Notes: generated from the letters alone by a model not told the origin. A DNA stretch of 64,000 nucleotides from Comamonas sp. GB3 AK4-5 (GCF_041320665.1 NZ_CP166730.1:4650001-4714000); one strand, 5' to 3'. Numbered from the stretch's first letter, positions 9,170 to 19,896 are shown. Numbers and translations are program-made.

Positions 9170-9691
9170 TCAGGCCGCGAAGATATCTTCGACCGACTTG
9201 CCGCGCTTAGAAGCCACTTCCGCAGGGGTCGTAGCGTTTTGCAGAGCGTCGAAGGTGGCGCGAACCATGTTGTAGGGATTCGAAGAACCGTGGCTCTTGG
9301 CCACGATGTCGGTGATACCGACGACTTCGAACACGGCGCGCATAGGGCCGCCAGCGATGATGCCGGTACCCTTGGGGGCGGGGTGCAGCTCAACGCGAGC
9401 AGCACCGTGGTGACCGGTCACAGAGTGGTGGATGGTGCCGCTCTTGAGCGAAACCTTCACCAGATTGCGACGGCACTCTTCCATTGCCTTTTGCACGGCG
9501 GCGGGCACTTCCTTGGACTTGCCCTTACCCATACCCACGCGGCCATCACCGTCGCCAACCACGGTCAGTGCAGCGAAGCCGAGGATACGACCGCCCTTCA
9601 CGACCTTGGTGACGCGGTTCACCGCGATCATTTTTTCGCGCAGACCGTCGTCATTACCTTGGTCTTGCACTTTGGGGGAAAATTTAGCCAT
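9170..9691 (-). CDS. rpsE: 30S ribosomal protein S5
   Basis: S5 (173 residues) takes part in decoding fidelity and mRNA helicase activity at the entry site. It contains the double-stranded-RNA-binding fold ([19 protein letters not shown]) and the C-terminal domain with [18 protein letters not shown]. The N-terminal [15 protein letters not shown] is typical for betaproteobacteria. It lies in the conserved order rplR-rpsE-rpmD. Confidence 0.96.
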   Translation of the reverse strand: MAKFSPKVQDQGNDDGLREKMIAVNRVTKVVKGGRILGFAALTVVGDGDGRVGMGKGKSKEVPAAVQKAMEECRRNLVKVSLKSGTIHHSVTGHHGAARVELHPAPKGTGIIAGGPMRAVFEVVGITDIVAKSHGSSNPYNMVRATFDALQNATTPAEVASKRGKSVEDIFAA

Positions 9692-9706
9692 TTCTATCCG
9701 CTCCGC

Positions 9707-10072
9707 TTAGAACTGCAGGCCCGCTTCGCGAGCGGCTTCAGCCAAGGCCTTCACGCGGCCGTGGTATGCAAAACCAGCGCGATCGAAAGCCACCTTCTCA
9801 ACGCCAGCAGCCTTGGCCTTTTCAGCAATGCGCTTGCCGATCAGTGCGGCAGCAGCCACGTTGCCACCCTTGCCTGCGGCGCCCAGCTGAGAGCGCACTT
9901 CGACTTCGGCAGTCGAGGCGCAAGCCAGCACCTTGGTGCCGTCTTCCGACGTCACGCTGGCGTAGATGTGGAGGTTGGTACGGTTCACGCTCAGACGCGC
10001 TACGCCTTGCTGTGCAATGCGAATGCGGGTTTGGCGTGCACGGCGCAGACGCTGCTCTTTCTTGTTCAACAT
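9707..10072 (-). CDS. rplR: 50S ribosomal protein L18
   Basis: L18 (121 residues) binds 5S rRNA in the central protuberance. It shows the basic N-terminus [19 protein letters not shown], the core [19 protein letters not shown] and the C-terminal [23 protein letters not shown]. Two consecutive ATG codons exist; the inner one (10072) has the better spacing from GGAG. It is 15 nt from rpsE. Confidence 0.96.
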   Translation of the reverse strand: MLNKKEQRLRRARQTRIRIAQQGVARLSVNRTNLHIYASVTSEDGTKVLACASTAEVEVRSQLGAAGKGGNVAAAALIGKRIAEKAKAAGVEKVAFDRAGFAYHGRVKALAEAAREAGLQF

Positions 10073-10083
10073 CATGCAGCTCC

Positions 10084-10617
10084 TTACTTCTTCTTGGTCT
10101 CTTTGATCACGACCTTCTCATTCGCATAGCGAATGCCCTTGCCCTTGTAAGGCTCGGGAGGACGAACGGCGCGGATCTCAGCGGCCAACTGACCCACCAC
10201 TTGGCGGTCAGCACCCTTGATCACGATTTCAGTCGGAGTGGGGGTAGCGACAGTGATACCGGCAGGCATCTCGAAGTTCACGGGGTGCGAGAAACCGATA
10301 GCCAGGTTCAGCTTGGAACCTTGTGCAGCGGCCTTGAAGCCCACGCCAACCAGCGTCAACTTCTTCTCGAAACCCTCGGTCACACCCTTGACCATGTTGT
10401 TGACCAACTGGCGGAAAGTACCGGCCAGGGCGTCAGCATCACGGGAGTCATTGGCGGGAGCGAACGACAGCTTGCCGTCGTTGTTGCTGATGGACACCAG
10501 GGCATGCAGGGCTTGGGACAGCTCGCCGCCCTTGCCCTTGACCTTGATGGAATCAGCATTGATAGACACATCCACGCCAGCGGGGATGGTCACATTTGCT
10601 TTTGCTACGCGAGACAT
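10084..10617 (-). CDS. rplF: 50S ribosomal protein L6
   Basis: L6 (177 residues) lies near the factor-binding centre of the large subunit. Two copies of the L6 fold can be seen: the first from about residue 10 to 80, the second ending in the signature [17 protein letters not shown]. The C-terminal lysine-rich tail is usual. It sits between rpsH and rplR with gaps of 24 and 11 nt. Confidence 0.96.
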   Translation of the reverse strand: MSRVAKANVTIPAGVDVSINADSIKVKGKGGELSQALHALVSISNNDGKLSFAPANDSRDADALAGTFRQLVNNMVKGVTEGFEKKLTLVGVGFKAAAQGSKLNLAIGFSHPVNFEMPAGITVATPTPTEIVIKGADRQVVGQLAAEIRAVRPPEPYKGKGIRYANEKVVIKETKKK

Positions 10618-10641
10618 TTCAGTATTTCTCCTTAATGTCCG

Positions 10642-11037
10642 TTAGGCCACATAGCACAGCACTTCGCCGCCGACACCGGTAGCGCGCGCTTTGCGATCGG
10701 TCATCACGCCCTGGGGAGTGGTGACGATGGCCACGCCCAGGCCGTTTTGGACCTGAGGGATTGCGTGACGGCCCTTGTACACGCGCAGGCCAGGACGGCT
10801 CACGCGCTCAATGCGCTCGATCACAGGGCGGCCGGCGTAGTACTTCAGGCTGATAACCAGCTCGGACTTGCCTTCTTCGGTCTTCACTTCGAAGCCGTCG
10901 ATATAGCCTTCGTCTTTCAGCACTTGTGCAATGGCAACCTTCACTTTGGAGGAAGGAGCCGACACGGTGGCCTTGGACACCATTTGGGCGTTGCGGATGC
11001 GGGTCAGCAAGTCGGCGATAGGATCACTCATGCTCAT
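10642..11037 (-). CDS. rpsH: 30S ribosomal protein S8
   Basis: S8 (131 residues) binds helix 21 of 16S rRNA and, in Escherichia coli, represses the spc operon through the rplE region. Key stretches are [18 protein letters not shown] at the N-terminus and the C-terminal RNA-binding motif with [21 protein letters not shown] second ATG two codons in is also possible as the start. Standard position after rpsN. Confidence 0.96.
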   Translation of the reverse strand: MSMSDPIADLLTRIRNAQMVSKATVSAPSSKVKVAIAQVLKDEGYIDGFEVKTEEGKSELVISLKYYAGRPVIERIERVSRPGLRVYKGRHAIPQVQNGLGVAIVTTPQGVMTDRKARATGVGGEVLCYVA

Positions 11038-11057
11038 CTTGTATCTCTCCTGCTTGC

Positions 11058-11363
11058 TTACCAGCTGGCCTTGGTCACGCCGGGAATCTCACCGGCAAAG
11101 GCCATTTCACGGATCTTGGCGCGGCCCAGACCGAATTGACGGAAGGTGCCACGGGGACGGCCCGTGATCTCGCAACGGTTACGTTGGCGAGTGGGGTTGG
11201 AGTTACGGGGCAGCTTTTGCAGACCCAGGCGGGCTGCATCACGCTCTTCGTCGGAACGCTTGGCGTCGCCGGCGATGGCCTTCAATTCAGCGTACTTGGC
11301 AGCAAACTTGGCGGCCAGTTTTTCGCGCTTCAGTTCGCGCTCGATCAAAGCTTTCTTAGCCAT
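11058..11363 (-). CDS. rpsN: 30S ribosomal protein S14 (zinc-free form)
   Basis: S14, 101 residues, assembles into the head of the 30S subunit. This is the long form without the CxxC...CxxC zinc ribbon, as shown by [19 protein letters not shown] with a single cysteine. The C-terminal [20 protein letters not shown] is the family signature. It is 8 nt from rplE and 20 nt from rpsH. Confidence 0.96.
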   Translation of the reverse strand: MAKKALIERELKREKLAAKFAAKYAELKAIAGDAKRSDEERDAARLGLQKLPRNSNPTRQRNRCEITGRPRGTFRQFGLGRAKIREMAFAGEIPGVTKASW

Positions 11364-11371
11364 GCGCTACC

Positions 11372-11911
11372 TCAGTTCTTGAAGGGAAATTTGAACGCTG
11401 CGAGCAGTGCCTTGCACTCTTCGTCGTTCTTTGCCGAAGTCGTGATGCTGATGTTCAGACCACGCAGAGCATCCACTTTGTCGTATTCGATTTCAGGGAA
11501 GATGATCTGTTCTTTAACGCCAACGTTGTAGTTGCCGCGGCCGTCGAACGAGCGACCCGAAATACCACGGAAGTCACGCACGCGGGGCAGAGCCACGGTG
11601 ACGAAACGGTCCAGGAATTCGTACATTTGAACGCCACGCAGGGTCACCATGCAGCCAATCGCTTGGCCTTCGCGGATCTTGAAACCAGCGATAGCCTTCT
11701 TGGCCTTGGTCACCACAGGCTTCTGACCAGCAATCTTGGTCAGGTCAGCCACGGCGTTGTCCATCACCTTCTTGTCGGCCACGGCTTCGCTCACACCCAT
11801 GTTCAGGGTGATCTTGGTCAGGCGGGGCACTTCCATAGCGGAGGTGTAGCCGAACTTTTCTTTCAGTTCAGCCGCGATCTTTTCGCGATAGAGTTTTTGC
11901 AGTCGTGCCAT
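11372..11911 (-). CDS. rplE: 50S ribosomal protein L5
   Basis: L5 (179 residues) binds 5S rRNA and forms intersubunit bridge B1b. Features include the N-terminal [16 protein letters not shown], the 5S-binding region with [11 protein letters not shown], and the C-terminal [25 protein letters not shown] split around conserved aromatic residues. Length and position between rplX and rpsN are standard. Confidence 0.96.
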   Translation of the reverse strand: MARLQKLYREKIAAELKEKFGYTSAMEVPRLTKITLNMGVSEAVADKKVMDNAVADLTKIAGQKPVVTKAKKAIAGFKIREGQAIGCMVTLRGVQMYEFLDRFVTVALPRVRDFRGISGRSFDGRGNYNVGVKEQIIFPEIEYDKVDALRGLNISITTSAKNDEECKALLAAFKFPFKN

Positions 11912-11921
11912 GTGTTACTCC

Positions 11922-12242
11922 TCAGGCGACCGTGATTTCAGCGCCGCTGGACTTGAACACGCGAGCACGCGTGCCGTCTGCGTTCACCTTGATGCCCACG
12001 CGATCGGCCTTGCCGGTCGCAGCATTGAAGATGGCCACGTTGGACTGGTGGATAGGCATGGCCTTTTCCACGATGCCGCCAGTGGTGCCCTTCATGGGGT
12101 TTGGCTTGACGTGCTTCTTCACCAGGTTGACGCCGTCCACCACCAGGTGGGAGTCATCCTTGCGCAGTGCAACCACGCCACGCTTGCCTTTGTCACGGCC
12201 GGTCAGCACGATGACTTCGTCGCCCTTGCGAATCTTGTTCAT
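11922..12242 (-). CDS. rplX: 50S ribosomal protein L24
   Basis: L24 (106 residues) is an early assembly factor near the peptide exit tunnel. It begins [20 protein letters not shown], a KOW motif, and continues with [16 protein letters not shown]. It overlaps nothing and lies 10 nt before rplE and 13 nt after rplN. Confidence 0.96.
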   Translation of the reverse strand: MNKIRKGDEVIVLTGRDKGKRGVVALRKDDSHLVVDGVNLVKKHVKPNPMKGTTGGIVEKAMPIHQSNVAIFNAATGKADRVGIKVNADGTRARVFKSSGAEITVA

Positions 12243-12255
12243 GATGTGCTTTCCT

Positions 12256-12624
12256 TTAGAGAACTTCAGGCGCCAGGGACACGATCTTCATGAACTTTTC
12301 GGTACGCAGTTCACGGGTCACGGGGCCAAAGATGCGGGTGCCGATAGGCTCCAGCTTGGCGTTCAGCAGAACGGCGGCATTGCCGTCGAACTTCACGAGC
12401 GAGCCGTCTGCACGACGGATGCCCTTGGCAGTGCGCACCACCACAGCGCTGTAGACCTCGCCTTTTTTGACGCGGCCACGCGGAGCGGCTTCTTTGATGC
12501 TCACCTTGATGATGTCGCCAACACTTGCGTAGCGACGATGAGAACCGCCCAGCACTTTGATGCACTGGACAGACTTCGCGCCGGTGTTGTCGGCAACCTC
12601 TAAACGAGATTCTGTTTGGATCAT
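12256..12624 (-). CDS. rplN: 50S ribosomal protein L14, first gene of the cluster
   Basis: L14 (122 residues) lies under the GTPase centre and contributes to bridges B5 and B8. The core [20 protein letters not shown] and the later [20 protein letters not shown] are unmistakable. In most proteobacteria rpsQ, rpmC and rplP come immediately before rplN; here the upstream DNA is non-coding and then glpD. The spc unit has therefore been separated from the S10 operon, and a promoter must exist upstream of this gene. Confidence 0.96.
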   Translation of the reverse strand: MIQTESRLEVADNTGAKSVQCIKVLGGSHRRYASVGDIIKVSIKEAAPRGRVKKGEVYSAVVVRTAKGIRRADGSLVKFDGNAAVLLNAKLEPIGTRIFGPVTRELRTEKFMKIVSLAPEVL

Positions 12625-13030
12625 TTCAATATTCCCAACTTGCTCCAGCTATTCCAACAGCCCCAGAGAACTTCTCAAGGGCTGAACAAAGCAGCCAGTC
12701 AGTCTTGGGCCCGTCGTCCACCTCTCGGCTCATTCCGAAAGGCTTCCCGCTGGGCAGAAACTTTCACGCTTTTACACGTGAAGCAGGAGAGTGTCGCAGA
12801 AATTCCTTTGCGCGTCAACCCTTTAGCCCGGATTGGACGCAGGATTTGCAGGCCTTGGCGTGAGCACTGCACAGCACGGCAGCAACACCCCAAAAACCAG
12901 AGCACCTTCTGCTTTCAGCACCTTGATTTCAAAGGGTTTTAAACGCAAGAGCCAAGGCGCACCAGCGATCAATGCTCCTGTTTTATGCAGGCCCTGGCTA
13001 CCCAGGCTTGGGCCCTGCCTGCGCCCAGAA
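12625..13030. other. non-coding stretch upstream of rplN
   Basis: 406 bp between rplN and glpD. It contains the candidate rplN promoter described separately and a leader of about 160 nt. A 68-codon open frame on the minus strand (12699-12905) has no recognisable family or ribosome binding site. From 12819 to 13030 I see nothing that can be assigned with confidence. Confidence 0.6.
12790..12818 (-). promoter_or_regulatory. candidate sigma-70 promoter of the rplN-rplQ cluster
   Basis: On the minus strand TTGACG (12818-12813) is followed after exactly 17 bp by GACACT (12795-12790). The predicted transcript would start near 12783 and carry a leader of about 160 nt before rplN, long enough for translational or transcriptional feedback elements. 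Confidence 0.6.
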
Positions 13031-14638
13031 TTACACCGGCAGATACTGCTGGGCCAGCGCCAGAAAGTCATCCAGGCGCGCATCCTGGCCCAGCTCCTCC
13101 TGCACGATGGCCGCCACACGCGGCGCCACCTGGGCCGCCAGGCGCGCATCCAGGAACAGCAGGCGGCTGCGACGCGCCAGCACATCTTCCACGGTGCGGG
13201 CGTATTCATGGCGCACGGCAAAGCGCACCATGGCCTCGTCCAGGGCCAGGCCGGGCGCCAGGGCCACGCCCGCACCAGGCAGAGCTTGCACAACCTGGGC
13301 CTCGGTGCCGTAGCTGTGCAGGCCCTGCGAGACCGCCATGCTCTGGCGGGTGTTGGTGGCCAAGGCCACGGCAGCGGGCGCCCCCACCAGCGGCAGGTGC
13401 ACGGTCACACCGCCAGCACGCGCATCCATCAAGCCCCGCGTGAAGCATTCCTTGAGCACGTCTTCGGCCATGGCGCGGTAGGTGGTCCATTTGCCACCGG
13501 TGACCGTGACCAGACCCGACTTGCTGGTCAGCACCGTGTGCTCGCGGCTGATGCTCTTGGTGTTCTCACCATCGTCGTCCTGGGGCTTGACCAGGGGACG
13601 CAGGCCCACCCAGATGCTGCGGATATCGGCGCGTGTGGGTTGGCGGCTCAGGTAGTTGCCGGCCTCGCGCAAGATGAAATCGACCTCTTCCGGGAAAGCC
13701 AGGGGCTCGCGCGCCAGGTCATGGCGCGGGGTGTCCGTGGTGCCCAGGATGACCTTGCCCAGCCATGGCACGGCAAACAGCACGCGGCCATCGGCGGTCT
13801 TGGGCACCAGCAGTGCGTGGTCGGAAGGCAGAAAATCACGGTCCACCACCACATGCACGCCCTGGCTGGGCGCCACCATGGGTTTGACGGGCTTGCCCAG
13901 CAGTTCGGCATCCTGCTGGCGGAACAGGTCCACCCAGGGGCCTGTGGCATTCACCACGCAGCGCGCCTTCACGGTGAAGCGGCGGCCGGCTTCTGCGTCT
14001 TCACAGACCACGCCAGCCACCTTGCCCGCCTCATGCACCAGTTCCTTGGCCGGGCAGTAATTCACCAACAGCGCGCCCTTGGTGGCGGCCGTGCGGGCCA
14101 GCGCCAGCGCCAGGCGGGCATCGTCAAACTGGCCGTCCCAGTACTTGACGCCGCCCTTCAGGCCATCGCTGCGCACGGTGGGCAGATAGCGCAAGGTCTT
14201 GTCGCGGCTGAGGAATTCGGTGCGACCCAGGCCGTCCTTGCCGGCCAGGGCGTCATACATCTTCAGACCTGCGCCGTAGAACGGCGTATCCAGCAGGCGG
14301 TAGGACGGCATCACAAACGGCAGCGGCTGCGCCAGGTGGGGGGCGTTGTTCAGCAGCGTGCTGCGCTCGTGCAAGGCCTCGCGCACCAGGGCGATATTGC
14401 CCTGGGCCAGGTAGCGCACCCCGCCATGCACCAATTTGGTGGCGCGCGAGGAAGTGCCCTTGGCGAAGTCATCCGACTCCAGCAACACCACCTTGAAGCC
14501 GCGCGCCGCCGCATCCAGCGCCGTACCCAGGCCCGTGGCACCGCCGCCGATGATGGCCAGGTCATAGGTCTCGGGGGCCGCCAGGCGCTCCAGCAAGGCA
14601 GCGCGATCAGTCAGCAAGGGGGCTGTGGTGGTGTTCAT
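13031..14638 (-). CDS. glpD: aerobic glycerol-3-phosphate dehydrogenase
   Basis: GlpD (535 residues) is a membrane-associated FAD enzyme that oxidises glycerol 3-phosphate to dihydroxyacetone phosphate and passes electrons to ubiquinone. The dinucleotide-binding motif IIGGGATGLGTALDAAARG is near residue 27, followed by the family signature GTSSRATKLVHGGVRYL and the substrate-domain block VTVTGGKWTTYRAMAED near residue 390. The ATG at 14638 is chosen over a TTG two codons earlier. It is transcribed alone, with paired TTCG repeats upstream that suggest GlpR control. It acts directly after GlpK in glycerol breakdown. Confidence 0.95.
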   Translation of the reverse strand: MNTTTAPLLTDRAALLERLAAPETYDLAIIGGGATGLGTALDAAARGFKVVLLESDDFAKGTSSRATKLVHGGVRYLAQGNIALVREALHERSTLLNNAPHLAQPLPFVMPSYRLLDTPFYGAGLKMYDALAGKDGLGRTEFLSRDKTLRYLPTVRSDGLKGGVKYWDGQFDDARLALALARTAATKGALLVNYCPAKELVHEAGKVAGVVCEDAEAGRRFTVKARCVVNATGPWVDLFRQQDAELLGKPVKPMVAPSQGVHVVVDRDFLPSDHALLVPKTADGRVLFAVPWLGKVILGTTDTPRHDLAREPLAFPEEVDFILREAGNYLSRQPTRADIRSIWVGLRPLVKPQDDDGENTKSISREHTVLTSKSGLVTVTGGKWTTYRAMAEDVLKECFTRGLMDARAGGVTVHLPLVGAPAAVALATNTRQSMAVSQGLHSYGTEAQVVQALPGAGVALAPGLALDEAMVRFAVRHEYARTVEDVLARRSRLLFLDARLAAQVAPRVAAIVQEELGQDARLDDFLALAQQYLPV

Positions 14639-14712
14639 GGGCAAATTCGAGAATCGTGCCGGAGCACGGTGCGGACTGCACGGGCGACGGCGGTTGCAAG
14701 TATTTCTATATT

Positions 14713-14770
14713 TTCGCTCTTTTTCGGTTTTTGTGCGTATTCACCCGGTTGAATGTTTCGTTTTTGATCG
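14713..14770. promoter_or_regulatory. candidate GlpR operators upstream of glpD
   Basis: Two pairs of direct repeats occur: TTCG at 14713 and 14723, and TTCG/ATCG at 14757 and 14767. The members of each pair are exactly 10 bp apart, and the pairs are 44 bp apart, close to four helical turns. The same TTCG-N6-TTCG arrangement appears at 21127-21140 between glpS and glpR. Enterobacterial GlpR sites also contain TTCG cores, but the match here is my inference. Confidence 0.5.
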
Positions 14771-14796
14771 TTATTACCTCAAACATCCACCATACG

Positions 14797-14824
14797 AAAA
14801 AACAAGCGGCCCGCAGCCGCTTGT
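14797..14824 (-). terminator. rho-independent terminator of the glpSTPQUV operon
   Basis: On the minus strand ACAAGCGGC pairs with GCCGCTTGT over a 5-nt loop and is followed by six T. It starts about 27 nt after the glpV stop. A second hairpin (AGAGCCTG / CAGGCTCT, 14832-14851) touches the glpV stop codon itself. Confidence 0.85.
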
Positions 14825-14850
14825 TTGTACCAGAGCCTGGTGACAGGCTC

Positions 14851-16584
14851 TCAGCGCACCTTGCCGTTTTTCCAGGCGTTCAACAGGCTGTCATAGGCAA
14901 TGGTCTCGCCCTTGGGCTTTTCATTGCCCAGCTTTTTCCAGGGCGCGTGCTGGTCGCTGAGCCATTTGCCCGGATCGCCCTTGGGATTGAGCTTGGGCGC
15001 GCAATGGGCCATGCCGGCGCGCTGCAGCCGGGCCATGACCTGGTCCATCTCCTCGGCCAGCGTGTCCATGGCGGCCTGGGGCGTTTTCTCCCCCGTCACA
15101 GCCTGGGCCACGTTCTTCCACCACAGCTGGGCCAGCTTGGGGTAGTCGGGCACATTGGTGCCGGTGGGCGTCCAGGCCACACGCGCCGGGCTGCGGTAGA
15201 ACTCCACCAGGCCGCCCAGCTTGGGCGCCATATCGCTCATGGCCTTGGAGCGGATGTCGGATTCACGAATCGGCGTCAGCCCCACCATGGTCTTTTTCAG
15301 GCTGGTGGTCTTGGCCGTCACAAACTGGGCGTACAACCAGGCTGCGGCCTTGCGGTTGGCGTCATGGTCTTTGAAGAAGGTCCAGCTGCCCACGTCCTGG
15401 TAGCCGTTTTGCATGCCCTGCTTCCAATACGGGCCGTTGGGCCCGGGCGCCATGCGCCATTTGGGCGTGCCGTCGGCATTCACCACCGGCAGGCCGGGCT
15501 TGGTCATATCGGCCGTGAACCCCGTGTACCAAAAGATCTGCTGGGCAATATGGCCTTGGGCCGGCACGGGGCCGGACTCGCCAAACGTCATGCCCATGGC
15601 CTCCTTGGGCGCGTACTTCTTCATCCAGTCCACATATTTGGTGAGCGCATACACGGCCGCCGGCGAGTTGGTCGCCCCGCCGCGCGAGACCGAGGCCCCC
15701 ACGGGCGTGCATTTGTCGTCAGCCACGCGAATGCCCCACTCATCCACCGGCATGCCATTGGGAATGCCCTTGTCGGCGCTGCCGGCCATGGACAGCCAGG
15801 CATCGGTGAAACGCCAGCCCAGCGAAGGGTCTTTTTTGCCGTAGTCCATATGGCCGTAAATGGGCTTGCCATCGATGTTCTTCACATCGTTGGTGAAGAA
15901 CTCGGCAATGTCCTCATAGGCGCTCCAGTTCAATGGCACGCCCAGCTCATAGCCGTACTTGGCCTTGAACTTGTCCTTGAGGTCCTTGCGCTCGAACAGG
16001 TCGGCACGGAACCAGTAGAGGTTGGCAAACTGCTGATCCGGCAACTGATAGACCTTGCCATCCGGCGCGGTGGTGAAGCTGATGCCGATGAAATCCTTGA
16101 TGTCCAGACCGGGGGTGCTCCATTCCTTGCCCTCACCGCTCATGTAGTCGGTGAGGTTCATGATCTTGCCGTAGCGGTAGTGGGTGCCGATGAGGTCGGA
16201 GTCGGAAATCCAGCCGTCGTAAATGCTCTTGCCCGACTGCATGGAGGTCTGCAGCTTCTCCACCACATCGCCTTCCTGGATCAGGTCATGCGTCACCTTG
16301 ATGCCGGTGATCTCGGCAAAGGCCTTGGCCAGGGTCTTGCTTTCGTATTCGTGCGTGGTGAGGGTCTCGGACACCACGGAGATTTCCTTCACCCCCTTGG
16401 CCTGCAGCTTTTTGGCGGCCTCGATGAACCATTTCATCTCGGCCATCTGCTGGTCCTTGCTCAAGGTGCTGGGCTGGAATTCGCTGTCCACCCACTTCTT
16501 GGCCTCGGCTTCGCCCGCCCAGGCGGAATGGCCCGCCACCAATGCCGCAGCGGCAAAGGCAATGGCCCGAAATTGCACGTTCAT
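14851..16584 (-). CDS. glpV: glycerol ABC transporter, periplasmic binding protein GlpV
   Basis: 577 residues, large for a solute-binding protein but normal for GlpV of the glpSTPQUV glycerol transporter known from Rhizobium leguminosarum. A signal peptide is clear (basic start, hydrophobic core, AWA before GEAEA near residue 24). The mature protein has an extracellular solute-binding family 1 layout with GYELGVPLNWSAYEDIAEFF in the middle. A good ribosome binding site (AGGAGA) precedes the ATG. It is the last gene of the operon, separated from glpU by 217 bp that hold a dispersed repeat. It should capture glycerol in the periplasm and deliver it to GlpP/GlpQ. Confidence 0.88.
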   Translation of the reverse strand: MNVQFRAIAFAAAALVAGHSAWAGEAEAKKWVDSEFQPSTLSKDQQMAEMKWFIEAAKKLQAKGVKEISVVSETLTTHEYESKTLAKAFAEITGIKVTHDLIQEGDVVEKLQTSMQSGKSIYDGWISDSDLIGTHYRYGKIMNLTDYMSGEGKEWSTPGLDIKDFIGISFTTAPDGKVYQLPDQQFANLYWFRADLFERKDLKDKFKAKYGYELGVPLNWSAYEDIAEFFTNDVKNIDGKPIYGHMDYGKKDPSLGWRFTDAWLSMAGSADKGIPNGMPVDEWGIRVADDKCTPVGASVSRGGATNSPAAVYALTKYVDWMKKYAPKEAMGMTFGESGPVPAQGHIAQQIFWYTGFTADMTKPGLPVVNADGTPKWRMAPGPNGPYWKQGMQNGYQDVGSWTFFKDHDANRKAAAWLYAQFVTAKTTSLKKTMVGLTPIRESDIRSKAMSDMAPKLGGLVEFYRSPARVAWTPTGTNVPDYPKLAQLWWKNVAQAVTGEKTPQAAMDTLAEEMDQVMARLQRAGMAHCAPKLNPKGDPGKWLSDQHAPWKKLGNEKPKGETIAYDSLLNAWKNGKVR

Positions 16585-16729
16585 AGCTGTCTCCTGTTGG
16601 TGTCATTCGCAAGCACTCCCCGCCGTCACTCGCATCCAGGCCACGGGAGAGAATCGGGCCTGTTGAAAACCAATACCTACTGCGCAGGCCACCACCCACG
16701 CCCACACCGGCGAGCCCCCATCAGGGACA

Positions 16730-16801
16730 GCGAGCAAGGGCCACCCCGCAGCGAGGCTGTCGTCCCCCTTCCTGGGGGAAGCGGCGCAGCCGCTCAGGGG
16801 G
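16730..16801 (-). repeat. stop-codon-associated repeat, copy A
   Basis: A GC-rich element whose end CCCCCTGAG, read on the minus strand, begins directly at the stop codon of glpU. Shared blocks with copies B and E are the CAAGGGCC-CCCCG run, TGTCGTCCCCCT and the terminal CTCAGGGGG. It contains its own small hairpins (CCCCCTTCCTGGGGG, GCGGCGCAGCCGC). Confidence 0.75.
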
Positions 16802-17110
16802 TCAGCCTTTTTTCATCACGATGGCCAGCGCCAGCATGGACAGCCCAAAGCTGATCCACACCGATGGCTCTTCAGCCAAGGCAAACCACTGCACCATCTT
16901 CTCGCCCAGCCCTACCCAGGTCAGATTGATATAGGCCGCCAGCAGCAGCCCCATGAACAAGCGATCTCCGCGCGTGGTAGCCATGGGCAACCAGCCCTTG
17001 CGCAGCGTGGTGGGCGACTTGATCTCCCACCATGTCATCCCCACCAGCATCAGCGCGATGCAGACAAAAAACACCGCCACCGGCGTGGTCCAGGCCATCC
17101 AGGAAAACAT
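16802..17110 (-). CDS. glpU: small membrane protein of the glycerol transporter (DUF2160), GlpU
   Basis: 102 residues with three hydrophobic segments (about residues 6-26, 50-66 and 80-98). The sequence matches what is known as the DUF2160 family, which occurs almost only inside glpSTPQUV-type operons and is called GlpU in Rhizobium. Its role in transport is not established. The ATG at 17110 has GGGAGG upstream and follows the glpQ stop by 2 nt, so it is tightly coupled to the permease. A longer in-frame extension exists but is the shadow of glpQ. Confidence 0.85.
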   Translation of the reverse strand: MFSWMAWTTPVAVFFVCIALMLVGMTWWEIKSPTTLRKGWLPMATTRGDRLFMGLLLAAYINLTWVGLGEKMVQWFALAEEPSVWISFGLSMLALAIVMKKG

Positions 17111-17112
17111 GG

Positions 17113-17917
17113 TCAAACCCTCCCCATGGCAAAGCCCTTGGCGATGTAATGCCGCACAAACCAGATCACCACCGCACCCGGCAGAATGGTCAGCACGCCG
17201 GCCGCCGCCAGCGTGGCCCAGTCCATGCCCGAGGCACTCACCGTGCGCGTCATGGTGGCCACAATGGGCTTGGCATTCACACTGGTCAGCGTGCGCGCCA
17301 GCAGCAATTCCACCCAGCTGAACATGAAGCAAAAAAAGGCCGCCACGCCCACACCGGCCTTGATCAGCGGCAGAAAGATGGTGAGGAAAAAGCGCGGGAA
17401 GCTGTAGCCATCGATGTATGCGGTCTCATCAATCTCGCGCGGTATGCCGCTCATGAATCCTTCCAGAATCCACACCGCCAGCGGCACGTTGAACAGCAAA
17501 TGCGCCAGCGCCACGGCAAGATGTGTATCCATCAGCCCCACCGTGGTGTAGAGCTGAAAAAACGGCAGCAAAAACACGGCAGGCGGCGTCATGCGGTTGG
17601 TCAGCAGCCAGAAGAACACATGCTTGTCGCCCAGAAAGCGGTAGCGCGAAAAAGCATAGGCCGCAGGCAGGGCCACCGTCAGTGAAATCACGGTGTTGAT
17701 GGCCACATAGATCAGGCTGTTGATATAGCCCGAATACCAGGATGGGTCGGTGAAGATGGTGCGGTAGTTGTCCCAGGTGAAATGCTGGGGCCACAGCGAA
17801 AAGCTGGACAGAATCTCCTCATTGGTCTTGAAGCTCATGTTCACCATCCAGTAGATGGGCAGCACGGCAAACACCAGGTAGAGCAGCAGAAACAGGCTGC
17901 GCTTGTGAATGCGACGC

Positions 17918-17925
<8 letters not shown>
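17113..17925 (-). CDS. glpQ: glycerol ABC transporter permease GlpQ
   Basis: 270 residues with six hydrophobic segments, a typical MalG-type sugar permease. The cytoplasmic EAA loop that docks the ATPase is visible as EIDETAYIDGYSFPRFFLTIFLPL around residue 180, with the conserved acidic/alanine/glycine spacing. Its start overlaps the end of glpP by 8 nt. It pairs with GlpP to form the membrane pore. The symbol follows the Rhizobium naming and is unrelated to the E. coli phosphodiesterase GlpQ. Confidence 0.88.
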
Positions 17926-18807
<882 letters not shown>

Positions 18808-18811
<4 letters not shown>

Positions 18812-19896
18812 GCCAGCAGCTCCTCATTGCGGTAGTAGCAGGTGTGCGGGCCCAGCAGCTGCAGCCACACGGTCTGCCCCACGGCGGGCAGTGGCGTGCC
18901 TGCGGCAAAGCGGGCCTTGAGCACCTGGCCGGCGGCCTGGGCGCTCAGCAGCGCGTGGGTGCCCAGGTCTTGCACCTTCAGCACCTGGGCAGGCAAGGCG
19001 CCGGGGGCTTGGGGCTGCGCCAGCCGCAGGTATTCCGGCCGGATACCCAGTTGCAAGGACTGTGGCTGCATGCCGGCGGCGGCCTGCAGCACCTGGGCCA
19101 TGGGCATGGACTGCTGCCCCACCCACATGGCGCCATCACGGCATTGCAGGGGCAAAAAATTCATGCCGGGCGAGCCTATGAAATGCCCCGCAAAGGCATG
19201 GCTGGGTCGCTCGAACAAGGCATCCGGCGCGCCCAGCTGCATCACCCGCCCGCGCGACATCACCACCACCTGCTCAGCAAAGGTCAGCGCCTCCACCTGG
19301 TCGTGGGTGACGTAGATCAGCGTAAGCTTGAGCTCCTGGTGGATCTGTTTGAGCTTGCGCCGCAGCTGCCATTTCAGGTGCGGGTCGATCACGGTGAGTG
19401 GTTCGTCAAACAGCACGGCCGCCACGTCCGAGCGCACCAGGCCACGGCCCAGCGAGATCTTCTGCTTGGTGTCCGCCGCCAGACCGGCAGCACGCTGATC
19501 CAGCTGCGCACTGAGCTCCAGCATCTCGGCAATAACGCCCACGCGCTGGCGGATTTCGACCTCGGGCACTTGGCGGTTGCGCAACGGAAACGCCAGGTTC
19601 TCGGCCACGGTCATGGTGTCGTAGATCACCGGGAACTGAAACACCTGGGCGATGTTGCGCTGCTGCGGGCTGTCGCGCGTCACATCACGGCCATCGAACA
19701 GCACCTGGCCCTGCGAGGGCGCCAGCAGGCCGGACATGATGTTCAGCAGCGTGGTCTTGCCGCAGCCCGAGGGTCCCAGCAGCGCATAGGCTCCACCGTC
19801 GGCAAATTCCATCTGCAGCGGCAGCAGGGCGTAGTCGCTGTCCTGCTGCGGGTGGGGGTGATAGGCATGGGCCAGATCCAGGGTAATGCGTGCCAT
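18808..19896 (-). CDS. glpT: glycerol ABC transporter ATPase GlpT (degenerate signature motif)
   Basis: 362 residues: an ABC ATPase domain (1-235) followed by a TOBE-like regulatory domain. Walker A is canonical (LLGPSGCGKTTLL), Walker B is VLFDEPLTVIDP and the switch histidine is present (YVTHDQVEAL). The signature motif that should read LSGGQ is instead LAADTKQ, just before KISLGRGLV. This complements GlpS, which has an intact LSGGQ but altered Walker A and switch residues, so the pair probably has one working ATP site. It starts 3 nt from the glpS stop. The name follows Rhizobium and is not the E. coli antiporter GlpT. Confidence 0.88.

Noticed and set aside
12699..12905. 68-codon open frame upstream of rplN
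   Set aside because: No ribosome binding site or family resemblance, and the best promoter candidate of the ribosomal cluster lies inside it.
12833..14752. 639-codon open frame on the plus strand
   Set aside because: It is antisense to glpD throughout. The plus-strand product has no recognisable domain and is rich in His, Gln, Gly and Arg, as expected for the complement of a GC-rich gene.
14656..16854. 732-codon open frame on the plus strand
   Set aside because: Antisense to glpV, running across the terminator and repeat A. No family features.
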